The translations under genes and the position numbers were made by a program. A model generated the notes under the pieces. It worked only from the letters and a program-made list of their open reading frames with translations, did not search any database and was not told the origin of the DNA. DNA of 41,671 nucleotides from assembly GCA_016870915.1 (NCBI GenBank), contig VFZY01000031.1:1-41671 (forward strand), in the 5' to 3' direction. This DNA is from Acidobacteriota bacterium. Lineage in GTDB: Bacteria > Acidobacteriota > Terriglobia > Bryobacterales > Bryobacteraceae. This document shows, in pieces, positions 31,917-40,245 of the stretch (its first letter is position 1; every line of letters starts with the position of its first letter).

Positions 31917-31922
31917 ATCATA
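31917..31922 (-). promoter_or_regulatory. Putative -10 element (TATGAT) of the nitrilase gene
   Basis: TATGAT on the minus strand ends 5 nt before GTG 31911, overlapping the pirin stop region. If used, the mRNA would start at or inside the first codon. Read-through from pirin is the alternative. Confidence 0.3.
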
Positions 31923-32775
31923 CCCGCGCGGTGAGGTGGCCCATGCGGCCCGCCCTGTAATCGCGTATGGCCTCCAGCAACTCCTGCTGTGTGTTCATGA
32001 CGAAGGGGCCTTGCTGGGCCACCGGTTCGCGAATCGGATCGCCTGCAAGCAGCAGGAGCCCGGAATCGCTGTCCGCGGCGATCTCCACATCCGTGCCCTC
32101 GCCCGCAAGCACGGCGATTTGGGCCTCGCCCGCCAGCGCCGTTCCGTTGACACTCACACTGCCCTTCCGCAGGAAGAGGGCCGCGTTGAAACCCGGCTCC
32201 AGGCTGAAGGTTTTGGTCTCACCGGCCTTGGCCGCGATATCGAGCAGGGTCACGGGCGTGAAGGTGTGCGCCAGCCCACGGACACCGCCATGGCTTCCGG
32301 CGATCACGCGCACGCCGTCAACCCGAGGGATGTCTTCGTTGATCAGGGTCTGGTAGCCGGGCGCGGCCATCTTGTGAATGCGGGGCAGGTTCAACCAGAG
32401 TTGAATGATCTCGAAGGTGCCGCCCTGGCGGGCGAACTCTCGCTCATGGATCTCTTCGTGCACCAGGCCCGAAGCGGCGGTCATCCACTGGACGTCGCCC
32501 GGGCCGATGACGCCGCTGCTGCCGGTGGAATCGCGATGTTCCACCTTGCCCTGATAGACAATGGTGATGGTCTCAAAGCCGCGGTGCGGATGTTCGCCGA
32601 CGCCACGCGGTTGTGGCGAGGGAGCAAATACAGTGGGCCCGGCGTAATCCAACATCAGAAACGGACTAACGTCCTGGGCGATGGGGTTCGAGGGGAACAT
32701 GTTCCGTACCTCGAACCCGTCGCCCACCCAGTAGGCGGCGCCGTGCCGCCAGATTCCCTTGATCTGTTTGGTCAT
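31918..32775 (-). CDS. Pirin family protein (bicupin)
   Basis: A 285-residue bicupin. The N-terminal cupin has the metal ligands of the pirin family: His62 and His64 (EHPHRGFETIT), His106 and Glu108 (LVHEEI). The C-terminal cupin (about 175-270) lacks them, as usual. Bacterial pirins include quercetin 2,3-dioxygenases and regulators of pyruvate metabolism; the role here is unknown. The ATG at 32775 has an AGAGG ribosome site 10 nt upstream; the frame is open 51 codons further without similarity. Confidence 0.92.
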   Translation of the reverse strand: MTKQIKGIWRHGAAYWVGDGFEVRNMFPSNPIAQDVSPFLMLDYAGPTVFAPSPQPRGVGEHPHRGFETITIVYQGKVEHRDSTGSSGVIGPGDVQWMTAASGLVHEEIHEREFARQGGTFEIIQLWLNLPRIHKMAAPGYQTLINEDIPRVDGVRVIAGSHGGVRGLAHTFTPVTLLDIAAKAGETKTFSLEPGFNAALFLRKGSVSVNGTALAGEAQIAVLAGEGTDVEIAADSDSGLLLLAGDPIREPVAQQGPFVMNTQQELLEAIRDYRAGRMGHLTARV

Positions 32776-32834
32776 CTTTGTTGCCTCTCTACGTACTTGA
32801 TGTGCAGTTCCGGGAAAAGATGCAGGCGGCACGG

Positions 32835-35153
32835 CTACGGCAGGCGGAACGAGAGGATGTTGCCGCCGGCCGCGATGGCGATGTGCTGGCGGCCCTTCGC
32901 CGTGTACGTCATGGGCGAGGCTTTCCATGCCTGGCCAGTCGGGAAATGCCAGAGAGTGCGCCCGGTGCGGGCGTCGGCGGCGGCGAAGGTTCCGCCGGAT
33001 TCGCCGTAGAAGATCAGTCCGCCTTCGGTTGAGAGGACGCCGGAGTAGTTGCTTTCGGGCGCGCCAACCTGTGGGATCTCCCAGGCAATGGAGCCGGTTT
33101 CAATGTTGATTGCGCGGAGGAGTTTCCGGGGCGGTTGGGCCGGATCATTGTGCGGCACAAACCAGCTTCCGGCCTGGCGGTAGACGTTGCAATCCTCAAC
33201 GGCCATCACGTAGAAGAGCCGGGTAGCCGGGTTGAAGGCAGTGGAGTACCAGTTGGTGGCGCCTCGCACGGCCGGGCACACCACTGTTCCGCCCAGAGTG
33301 GGTTTGGCCGCCTCGTTGACGATGGGCCGGCCGCGGGCGTCGATACCGCGTGACCAGGTGAGTTGTTTGACGAAAGGCGTTCCCAGCAGAAACTCGCCGG
33401 TGAGCCGGTCGAGCACATAGAAATAGCCGTTGCGGTTCGCCTGCAGCAGAAGCTTGCGAGGGACGCCCTTCCAGGTGGTGTCGACCAGAACCAGAGGCTC
33501 GGTGGCATCCCAATCCCAGAGGTCGTGCGGGGTGTACTGGAAATGCCATTTCAGCCGGCCGGTTTTGACATTGAGCGCCACCACGCAGTTGGTGTAGAGA
33601 TTGTCGCCTTTGCGTTCCGAGCCATCCGTATCCGGGTACGGATTTCCGGTGGGCCAGTAGAGCGTTCCGGTGGCTTCATCGTAGGACCCAGTGAGCCATG
33701 TGGCGCCGCCGCCCATGGGCATGGCTGAACCTTGCCAGGTTTCCGAACCCTTTTCACCCGCGGCGGGGATGGTCCAGAAACGCCATGCTTCGCGGCCGGT
33801 CGCGGGGTCATGGGCGGCGATGAATCCACGCAGTGGGGAGTCGCCGCCACCGACGCCCGTGATCACCAGGCCGTCCGCCACCAGGGGCGCTGCGGTGGAG
33901 CCATAGTGAAAGTCCGACTTGGGCGGCATGTAGACCTGCCACAACAGTTCTCCCGTGAGGCGGTGCAGTGCGATGAGGTGGGCGTCGTCGGTGGCGAAAA
34001 AGACCCGGTCGCCCAGAAGGGCCGCGCCGCGCTGCGCGCCCTTAGCCGCGTCACCGGACACCTGGCCCGCCTGGGCGCGGGCCCGCGTGTAGCACCAGAT
34101 CTCGCGGCCAGTGGAACTGTCGAGCGCGCAGACCTGATTGGGCGCGGTGACGTACATGACTCCTTCGGCATCCACCAGAGGCGTGGTTTGCAGACTCGGG
34201 TGCGGCAGCGAATAGCTCCAGGCGGGGCGTAGCGAAGCGGCATTCGCCGTGTTGACCTGTTTGAGGGGGCTGTGCCGGTTGGCGGTGGGAAGACCGTGAT
34301 AGCCGGTCCAGGTTCCGGGAGCAGCGAGGGTGGCGCCCGCGGCGGGTGCCGAGTTGAGAGGACCCACGGGCACGCCGTCTAGCCCGGCAAGGTAAGCAAT
34401 CAAGTCGCGGCGTTCGGCCGGGGTGGCCTTGAGCGCGGGCATGTAGGAATTCTTCTCATCCTCAACGGCCGCGTACTGGGCGGTGTCGAGAAGATGCATG
34501 CGGCCGTCGAAGCTCTGCACCTGGATATCGTGCGGGCCGCGGCTGCGGGCGAAGCCGCGGAGAGTCCGGCCGTCCTTCATGCGCACTCGGACCACGGCCC
34601 AGGGGTCGTCGGGGCAGAAGGCCCATGGCGGGCAGGATGCTGAATTCTTGCGGCCCCGGCGCGAATCCGGGTTGTCGAGAACCTGTTCGAGTTCGCGAAC
34701 GCTCAACTGGCGGCCGATCTCAGAGAGGCCGGGTCCGTTGACGCCGCCCTGGCCGTGCACCAGGTGACAGGAAGCGCACCGGGCCGCAAAGAGACGGTGG
34801 CCCGCGGCGCGGTCGCCGGGGGGATTGGCGGCGAAGGCAGATTGATTCCAGCCTCGGACAAGCCGGGTGAGGGTGTCGAGGTCCGTTTCAGGCAAAGGGA
34901 ATCCTGGCATGCCGCCGCGTGTTCCCTCCCGGATGACGCCGCGGATGGCAGCATCGGAGCGGGCGCGGAGAGAGCGGGTGTCGATGAGGTTAGGCCCGCG
35001 ATCGGTGCCGGAGGCGTTGTCGCCGTGGCAGGCGGCGCAGTGGCGTCGAAACGGTTCCGGCAAGGTTTGCCCGAACGCGCCCAGTGAGGCAAGGAGTGCC
35101 ATGGCCCCGCCGGCGCGGGTATTCAGGAGCAGGAGCGGTAGAAATCGCAACAT
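32835..35153 (-). CDS. PQQ-dependent dehydrogenase with two N-terminal cytochrome c domains
   Basis: A 772-residue quinohaemoprotein. A signal peptide is followed by two haem c domains, Cys39-x2-Cys42-His43 (CAACH) and Cys126-x2-Cys129-His130 (CASCH). Next comes a segment with RVRMKDGRTLRGFARSRG, typical of haem-plus-propeller proteins, then a PQQ propeller (about 270-770) with repeats such as VYALD-type DSSTGREIW, IALHRLTGELLW and LNVKTGRLKW, and the NRNGYFYVLDRLTGEFL tryptophan-dock segment. It probably oxidises an alcohol or sugar in the periplasm, passing electrons through its haems. The adjacent-cysteine pair of methanol/ethanol dehydrogenases is not seen. The ATG at 35153 follows TACACT by 10 nt; M18 is an alternative start. 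Confidence 0.88.
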   Translation of the reverse strand: MLRFLPLLLLNTRAGGAMALLASLGAFGQTLPEPFRRHCAACHGDNASGTDRGPNLIDTRSLRARSDAAIRGVIREGTRGGMPGFPLPETDLDTLTRLVRGWNQSAFAANPPGDRAAGHRLFAARCASCHLVHGQGGVNGPGLSEIGRQLSVRELEQVLDNPDSRRGRKNSASCPPWAFCPDDPWAVVRVRMKDGRTLRGFARSRGPHDIQVQSFDGRMHLLDTAQYAAVEDEKNSYMPALKATPAERRDLIAYLAGLDGVPVGPLNSAPAAGATLAAPGTWTGYHGLPTANRHSPLKQVNTANAASLRPAWSYSLPHPSLQTTPLVDAEGVMYVTAPNQVCALDSSTGREIWCYTRARAQAGQVSGDAAKGAQRGAALLGDRVFFATDDAHLIALHRLTGELLWQVYMPPKSDFHYGSTAAPLVADGLVITGVGGGDSPLRGFIAAHDPATGREAWRFWTIPAAGEKGSETWQGSAMPMGGGATWLTGSYDEATGTLYWPTGNPYPDTDGSERKGDNLYTNCVVALNVKTGRLKWHFQYTPHDLWDWDATEPLVLVDTTWKGVPRKLLLQANRNGYFYVLDRLTGEFLLGTPFVKQLTWSRGIDARGRPIVNEAAKPTLGGTVVCPAVRGATNWYSTAFNPATRLFYVMAVEDCNVYRQAGSWFVPHNDPAQPPRKLLRAINIETGSIAWEIPQVGAPESNYSGVLSTEGGLIFYGESGGTFAAADARTGRTLWHFPTGQAWKASPMTYTAKGRQHIAIAAGGNILSFRLP

Positions 35154-35163
35154 CGCTCCTGTC

Positions 35164-35169
35164 AGTGTA
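35164..35169 (-). promoter_or_regulatory. Putative -10 element (TACACT) of the PQQ dehydrogenase gene
   Basis: TACACT ends 10 nt before ATG 35153. An AGGAG is squeezed between, only 2 nt from the ATG, so the leader would be about 3 nt and the ribosome site incomplete. Confidence 0.35.
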
Positions 35170-35182
35170 CCCGTACGGGCGC

Positions 35183-35210
35183 TTTGATCCAGGCCGCCGT
35201 GCGGTACAAT
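35183..35210 (+). promoter_or_regulatory. Sigma-70-like promoter of the small basic protein gene
   Basis: TTTGAT (35183-35188), a 16-bp spacer, then TACAAT (35205-35210). Transcription would start near 35217, leaving a leader of about 27 nt with the ribosome site at 35229-35234. This is the clearest two-part promoter in the window. Confidence 0.55.
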
Positions 35211-35228
35211 GAAGTTCGTATACTCATT

Positions 35229-35234
35229 GAGGAG
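35229..35234 (+). promoter_or_regulatory. Shine-Dalgarno that sets the TTG start of the small basic protein
   Basis: GAGGAG lies 9 nt before TTG 35244. Nearby in-frame codons upstream have no ribosome site, so the ORF begins at this TTG. Confidence 0.6.
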
Positions 35235-35243
35235 ATCACTGTT

Positions 35244-35378
35244 TTGGCTGAAACCAAAGAGCTCTACGCCGCTGAATATCTGGGAAGCGGCACGTTCATC
35301 ATCAAGAAACCCTCCCGCAAGAAGCATAAGCTGCGCCAGAGCCGTGTGAAGAAGCTCCGCGCCGGCATGCGCAAGTAG
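35244..35378 (+). CDS. Small basic protein of unknown function
   Basis: A 44-residue protein from a TTG start, AETKELYAAEYLGSGTF, then a very basic C-terminus (KKPSRKKHKLRQSRVKKLRAGMRK) with 13 Lys/Arg in 24 residues. It has its own promoter and strong ribosome site, so it is likely expressed. The charge suggests nucleic-acid or ribosome binding; no family is recognised. It is followed by the glucarate-dehydratase-like gene after 20 nt. Confidence 0.6.
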   Translation: MAETKELYAAEYLGSGTFIIKKPSRKKHKLRQSRVKKLRAGMRK

Positions 35379-35398
35379 TTTACTTCCGGCAAAATCCC

Positions 35399-36718
35399 AT
35401 GAAAATCGCGGAGATGCGTCTGCATCCCATCGCGGTGGCTGACGCGCCCCTGCGCAGTTCCTACGGGCGCCATGCTCCGTATGCACTCCGCACCATTGTC
35501 GAACTGCGTTCCACGGACGGCTTGACCGGAATCGCCGAGACCTATGGCGGCGACGGGCCGCTGGCGGCTCTGGAAGGTGTGCGCTCGCGTGTGGAGGGCA
35601 TGGACCCGTTCCAACTGTCGCGCCTCTGGATGCAAAGCGAAGAGGATGCCCGCCGGGAGCAGGCGGACATTGCGGGCGGCCGCAGCCAGACGTACCTGGT
35701 CCCCGGCGAGAATCCTCTCGACAAGCACACTCGCACCTACGGGGCGATCGAGGTGGCGTGTCTGGACCTCATCGGCAAGGCCTTGGGGAAGCCCCTGTGC
35801 GATGTGGTGGGGGGCCGGGCTCGCAACGAAGTGGCGTTTTCCTGCTACCTGTTCTACAAGCACGCGGGCGGAGGCGGGTTGGGCGCCGACGAGCGCGAGG
35901 ATGAGTACGGAGAAGCTCTCGACGCGGTTTCCATTGTGGCCCAGGCGCGGCAAATGGTGGCCAGGTACGGATTCAAAGAGATCAAGTTGAAGGGTGGCGT
36001 GCTCGATCCGGATATCGAGATTGATTCCATCCGGAACCTGCGCGCCGAGTTCGGCCCGGCGTATCCGCTTCGCATCGACCCGAACTGCGCGTGGTCCGTG
36101 GACACTTCCGTGCATGTGGGCCGGTCGCTCAAGGAAGAGCTATCGGACGGCGGGTATCTGGAAGACCCGGCCGCGGGCATGGACGGCATGGCCGAAGTGC
36201 GGCGCCGGCTGCTGGCGGAAGGAAACCAGACGCCGCTTGCCAGCAACGTCGCGGTGACCTGCTTTGCGCACGTGCCGGAAGCTTGGCGGACGGATGCGGT
36301 TCAGATCGTTCTCTCGGACCCGCATTACTGGGGCGGCATTCGGAACTTGCAGCGGCTTTCACATCTTTGCGACACGCTGGGGATGGGCCTTTCGATGCAT
36401 TCGAACAATCATTTGGGCGTGAGCCTGATGACGATGGCGCATGCTGCGGCGTCAGCGCCCGGTCTCACCTATGCCTGCGATACGCACTATCCGTGGCAGA
36501 CGGAGCAGGATGAGGTGGTGGCGGGTGGCCGCATCGCCTTCCACCAGGGCGCGGTCCGCATTCCGGACAAGCCCGGTCTGGGCGTCGATCTGGATTTCGA
36601 TCAGCTTCAAAAGCTGAAGCGCCTGTATGAGGGTCTGCCGTTCCGCAAGCGTGACGACGAGGCCGAAATGCGCAAGCACGTTGATCCGAACTGGCGCCGC
36701 ATTCTGCCGCGCTGGTAA
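35399..36718 (+). CDS. Glucarate dehydratase-like enolase-superfamily enzyme
   Basis: A 439-residue enolase-superfamily enzyme of the glucarate dehydratase group. Catalytic and metal residues are in register with E. coli GlucD: KLK at 196-198 (base Lys198), Asp227 and Asn229 (IDPNCAW), Glu255 (YLEDP), Asn283 (ASNVAVT), Asp307 (SDPHYWGG) and His334 (MHSNNHLG). It should dehydrate D-glucarate (or a close aldarate) to 5-keto-4-deoxyglucarate. No signal peptide is seen, so it is cytoplasmic. The substrate is inferred from residue conservation; no other glucarate-pathway gene is adjacent. Confidence 0.88.
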   Translation: MKIAEMRLHPIAVADAPLRSSYGRHAPYALRTIVELRSTDGLTGIAETYGGDGPLAALEGVRSRVEGMDPFQLSRLWMQSEEDARREQADIAGGRSQTYLVPGENPLDKHTRTYGAIEVACLDLIGKALGKPLCDVVGGRARNEVAFSCYLFYKHAGGGGLGADEREDEYGEALDAVSIVAQARQMVARYGFKEIKLKGGVLDPDIEIDSIRNLRAEFGPAYPLRIDPNCAWSVDTSVHVGRSLKEELSDGGYLEDPAAGMDGMAEVRRRLLAEGNQTPLASNVAVTCFAHVPEAWRTDAVQIVLSDPHYWGGIRNLQRLSHLCDTLGMGLSMHSNNHLGVSLMTMAHAAASAPGLTYACDTHYPWQTEQDEVVAGGRIAFHQGAVRIPDKPGLGVDLDFDQLQKLKRLYEGLPFRKRDDEAEMRKHVDPNWRRILPRW

Positions 36719-36734
36719 GTGAGCCTGGCGGGCG

Positions 36735-38090
36735 TCAGGAGAGGATAGCCCGAATGGGGCCGGAACCCTCTTCCACCAGGTGGAACGTGCGGCCCATCGC
36801 TTCCACGAACATCTTTTTATAGTCGAGTCCCAGCAGGTGCAGGACCGTTGCGTGGAGATCGCTGTAATAGTGGCGGTTCTCGACGGCCTGATAGCCGAAT
36901 TCATCCGTGGCTCCGTGCACGGTGCCGCCCTTGATGCCGCCGCCCGCCAACCATGACGTGTAGCCTTTCGGGTTGTGGTCGCGGCCGGTGATGTTCTGGG
37001 ACCAGGGGCTGCGGCCGAATTCGCTGGTCCATACGACGAGGGTGGACTCCAGCATGCCCCGTTGCTTCAGATCGCGAATCAGACCGGCCAGGGGTTTGTC
37101 CGTGGCTCGGCACAGCGGCTCATGAGTTTTGATGTCGCCGTGCGCGTCCCAGGCGCCATTGCCGCCGCCGGCGTGGCAGATCTGGATGAAACGCACGCCC
37201 TGCTCGGCCAGGCGGCGTGCCAACAGGAGTTGCTTTCCGAACTCGTCCGTGGCTTCCGGGCCGATGCCGTACATCTCCCGCACGTGGCTGGGCTCGGTGT
37301 CGAATGAGACAGCGGCCGGGGCGTGGAGTTGCATGCGGGCCGCCAGTTCGTAGGCTTGGCTGCGTGCGGCGATATCGGAGTTCAGCGCGTGGCGCTCCCG
37401 GAATTCGGCGTTGAGACGGGCGAGAACTTCCATCTGGCGCTCGCGTTCGGCGGGCACGCTACCCTTCGGCGCCACCAGGTTCGGAATGGGGACTTCGCCA
37501 GCCTGAAACGGCGTGGCGGCGTGGGATGCGCCCAGATAGCCGCCCGTGAGTTGCACCGGGGAGGATGGACGGCCGATGTTGACGAACGTTGGCAGGTTGC
37601 GATTCGCGGTGCCCAAGGCATAGGAGACCCAGGCGCCGAGCGAGGCATGATCGAAGGCGCGCCCGCGGTGGCCGGTCTGAGTTTCGATGACGGCGGGGAA
37701 ATGGTTGCCCTCATGGCACCAAAGGGAGCGGACCACTGCGATGTTGTCGATCACGGAGCCGACGTGCGGAAACCAGTCCGAGGCGGGAATTCCGGACTTA
37801 CCGTGAGCCGTGAAGGTGCGAAAGCAGGGGATCACCGGGCGCTTCATCTCCGCCACGTTGTCGCCGAAGCCGATAGCGTCGATGAGTTTACCGGCGTGCT
37901 TGTTGCCCTTGGGGTCGAAGGTGTCGAGGTGGCTGACACCGCCGCACATGAAGAGAAAAATGACGGAACGGACCCGGGGCGGGTGATGGGCGGCGGCCAG
38001 GATTCTGCCATCGGCTGCCAGCATGGCGCCGAGACCGGAGCCGAGAAAGGCCCCCGAGGTGCGATGGAAGAAATGGCGCCGGCTGATCAT
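36735..38090 (-). CDS. DUF1501 family exported protein
   Basis: A 451-residue DUF1501 protein with a Tat-type signal (SRRHFFHRTSGAFLGSGLGAMLA). Family blocks include FLFMCGGVSHLDTFDPK, STLVVWTSEFGRSP and GRDHNPKGYTSWLAGGG, related to alkaline-phosphatase/sulfatase-like hydrolases. It starts at ATG 38090, overlapping the stop of the PSD1 gene (ATGA). DUF1501/PSD1 pairs are abundant in Planctomycetes and Bryobacterales and are thought to act together outside the cytoplasm; the reaction is unknown. Confidence 0.9.
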   Translation of the reverse strand: MISRRHFFHRTSGAFLGSGLGAMLAADGRILAAAHHPPRVRSVIFLFMCGGVSHLDTFDPKGNKHAGKLIDAIGFGDNVAEMKRPVIPCFRTFTAHGKSGIPASDWFPHVGSVIDNIAVVRSLWCHEGNHFPAVIETQTGHRGRAFDHASLGAWVSYALGTANRNLPTFVNIGRPSSPVQLTGGYLGASHAATPFQAGEVPIPNLVAPKGSVPAERERQMEVLARLNAEFRERHALNSDIAARSQAYELAARMQLHAPAAVSFDTEPSHVREMYGIGPEATDEFGKQLLLARRLAEQGVRFIQICHAGGGNGAWDAHGDIKTHEPLCRATDKPLAGLIRDLKQRGMLESTLVVWTSEFGRSPWSQNITGRDHNPKGYTSWLAGGGIKGGTVHGATDEFGYQAVENRHYYSDLHATVLHLLGLDYKKMFVEAMGRTFHLVEEGSGPIRAILS

Positions 38091-40210
38091 TGCACAAAGA
38101 CAAACTCGTCGAGGTTGAAGAGCAGCCACGCCAGCCCCTTGAGACGCGCGGCGTCACCCGCCAGATAGGTGACACCGTGGTCGCTTTCGGCGGCCGATGC
38201 GCCGCGGCCCAGCACGATGCGGTAGGCAAGGTCGACGGCGGCCTTGAGGTCTCCGCCGGACTCCTTGCGCAGGCGCTCGGCCAGCTTGGTGGCGGACTGA
38301 TCAACGTGATCGCTGTTCATCAGGAATAGGCTCTGCGGCGGTGTGACGGTGCGGGTTCTCAGGGGGCAGGGCAGGCGGCCGTCCTCAACGTCGAAAGCCT
38401 GAAGGAAGTTCGGCACGATGTCGCGGCTGGTGGAGAAGCCCCGGACGATGTAGGCTCCACGGCGGTTGGTTGCGGCGGGAGCACGTCGCACGGGGCGGGA
38501 GACACGGCGGGGCGGTTCGGCGCCGGGGAGGTCGAACGAGGGGCCACCGATCGTGACATCCAGGTCGTTGGCGGCGGCGAGGATGGAGTCCCAGATGGGT
38601 TCCGCTTCAAGGCGCCGCAATCGCATGGTGGCAAGGTAGACGTTGCCAGAGTCGATCCGGAGATTGCTCTCCATCGTCGGACGGTCTGTGACGGTTGCCC
38701 TGCGGTAGGCGTCCGACATGACGATCAGCTTGTGCATGCGGCGCATCGAGAAATTGTTGGCCGTGAATTCGCTGGCCAGCCAGTCGATGAGGCCGCGATG
38801 ATCCGGGTCGCCACCGTGCGCGCCAAAGTCGCTGGGTGTGCGATGGAGGCCTTCGCCGAAGTGCCATTGCCAGAGTCGATTGACGGCGACGCGCGCAAAA
38901 AGCGGGTTTTCCGGGGCGGTGAGCCAATCGGAGAAGGCTTCGATGCGGCCATCGCGGAAATCGATCTCCTGGGGTGCGAAAGGCCAACCCGGCTCGACGG
39001 GCTTATCCTTAAGGGGGCGTTCGGGTTCGCCGCTCACAAGCATGTAGCTGGGCTCAGTGGCGCGCTTGGAGTCATACTCGACAGTCCAAAAGGCCGGGAG
39101 TTCGGGCTCACGGCTGGCGATCTGGGCGAGTTTCTGCTGAAGCTCCTTGAAACGGGTGCGATCGGCCGCGGGCATGGCTTCCTGAAGCGGCCCGGTGTCG
39201 ATGCGCAGCACCGGAAAATAATCGTCCGCGATCTTCTGCTCTTCGACGGTTCGGGTTCGTTCCGATTTTCGGATGATCACCTGTGCCTCCGGCGGCAGCA
39301 TGGCGATGCGTTCCTGGTAGAGCTTCTCCCGATAGGGCTTGGCAAGCGCCTCCAGCGGACCCTCCACCGCAGCCCGTTCGGCGGCAAGCCGGTCATTGGC
39401 TTTGGCGCGTGCCATGATGTCGGCGGGTGTCGCAAGGGGGATCTTGCGGATCACCAGAGGATCGAAGAGTGCCTTCATGCGGTAGAAGTCGCGCTGGGTC
39501 ACCGGGTCATACATGTGGTCGTGACACTTGGCGCAGCCGACGGTGATGCCCATGAAGGCGGTTGAGACGGTTTCGACGGCGACAATGGGGAGTTCCTGGG
39601 TGTCCTTGTTGTCACGGACCACGGCGCCGCGGGCGAGGAAACCCCGGGCGAAGAGGTCCTCCGGCCGGGGCTCAAGCCTGATTCGCACACCGATGGCGGA
39701 TATCTGCGTGCGTGCGGTGGTGCGATGGCCGGTGAGCATGGTCCGCACGAACTGGTCATACGGCATGTCGCTGTTGAGGGCGTAGATCACCCAATCGCGC
39801 CAGAGGTGGATGCCCGGGGCGGCGTACATGCGCTCGTCGGCGTCGGCATATCGGAGAACGTCCAGCCAGTGGCGGGCATAGCGTACACCGTGCTGTTCAC
39901 TGGCGAGCAGGCGGTCCACCACCTTTTCGTAAGCCTCTGGCGAGGTGTCTGTCAGGAACGCTGCTTGTTCGGCGGGTGTAGGGGGCAGGCCGGTTAGATC
40001 CAGATGGACCCGGCGCAGGAGTGTCGCCTTATCCGCCGGGGGTGCGGCCACCAGCCCCTTCTGCCTGTGCATGACGCTCAGAAAGGCGTCGATCGGGTGG
40101 GTGGCGCCAGTTGGAACCGGAGGCCGCGTGACTTTTTCAAGACTCCACAGCTTGACGTTGGCCGCGGCGAGCGGCATCGTCAGAATCGCTAGCAGACCGG
40201 CAAACTTCAT
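38087..40210 (-). CDS. DUF1549/DUF1553 (PSCyt2-PSD1) exported protein
   Basis: A 707-residue protein with a short signal (MKFAGLLAILTMPLAAANV), then DUF1549 (HPIDAFLSVMHRQ, LLRRVHLDLTGLPPTPAE) and DUF1553 (about res 385-680: FARVAVNRLWQWHFGEGL, PSDFGAHGGDPDHRGLIDWLA, FLMNSDHVDQSA). One haem c-type motif CAKCH sits inside DUF1549 (VGCAKCHDHMYDP). Many homologues carry an extra N-terminal cytochrome domain (PSCyt1); it is absent here. The partner DUF1501 gene follows in a 4-nt overlap. The function of the pair is not established. Confidence 0.9.
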   Translation of the reverse strand: MKFAGLLAILTMPLAAANVKLWSLEKVTRPPVPTGATHPIDAFLSVMHRQKGLVAAPPADKATLLRRVHLDLTGLPPTPAEQAAFLTDTSPEAYEKVVDRLLASEQHGVRYARHWLDVLRYADADERMYAAPGIHLWRDWVIYALNSDMPYDQFVRTMLTGHRTTARTQISAIGVRIRLEPRPEDLFARGFLARGAVVRDNKDTQELPIVAVETVSTAFMGITVGCAKCHDHMYDPVTQRDFYRMKALFDPLVIRKIPLATPADIMARAKANDRLAAERAAVEGPLEALAKPYREKLYQERIAMLPPEAQVIIRKSERTRTVEEQKIADDYFPVLRIDTGPLQEAMPAADRTRFKELQQKLAQIASREPELPAFWTVEYDSKRATEPSYMLVSGEPERPLKDKPVEPGWPFAPQEIDFRDGRIEAFSDWLTAPENPLFARVAVNRLWQWHFGEGLHRTPSDFGAHGGDPDHRGLIDWLASEFTANNFSMRRMHKLIVMSDAYRRATVTDRPTMESNLRIDSGNVYLATMRLRRLEAEPIWDSILAAANDLDVTIGGPSFDLPGAEPPRRVSRPVRRAPAATNRRGAYIVRGFSTSRDIVPNFLQAFDVEDGRLPCPLRTRTVTPPQSLFLMNSDHVDQSATKLAERLRKESGGDLKAAVDLAYRIVLGRGASAAESDHGVTYLAGDAARLKGLAWLLFNLDEFVFVQ

Positions 40211-40219
40211 TCCAGCCTC

Positions 40220-40225
40220 ATCTTA
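40220..40225 (-). promoter_or_regulatory. Putative -10 element (TAAGAT) of the PSD1-DUF1501 operon
   Basis: TAAGAT on the minus strand ends 9 nt before ATG 40210, followed by GAGGCTGGA, which can also act as a ribosome site. It continues the pattern of hexamers close to start codons. Confidence 0.35.
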
Positions 40226-40245
40226 TCGCAGGGGTTCGCTTGGGA

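Noticed and set aside
31054-33009. Plus-strand 651-residue open frame
   Set aside because: It lies opposite nitrilase and pirin, both with intact catalytic or ligand residues; no family match in the antisense product.
35154-35486. Longer N-terminus of the PQQ dehydrogenase
   Set aside because: It would be antisense to the small basic protein and hide the signal peptide; the ATG at 35153 fits better.
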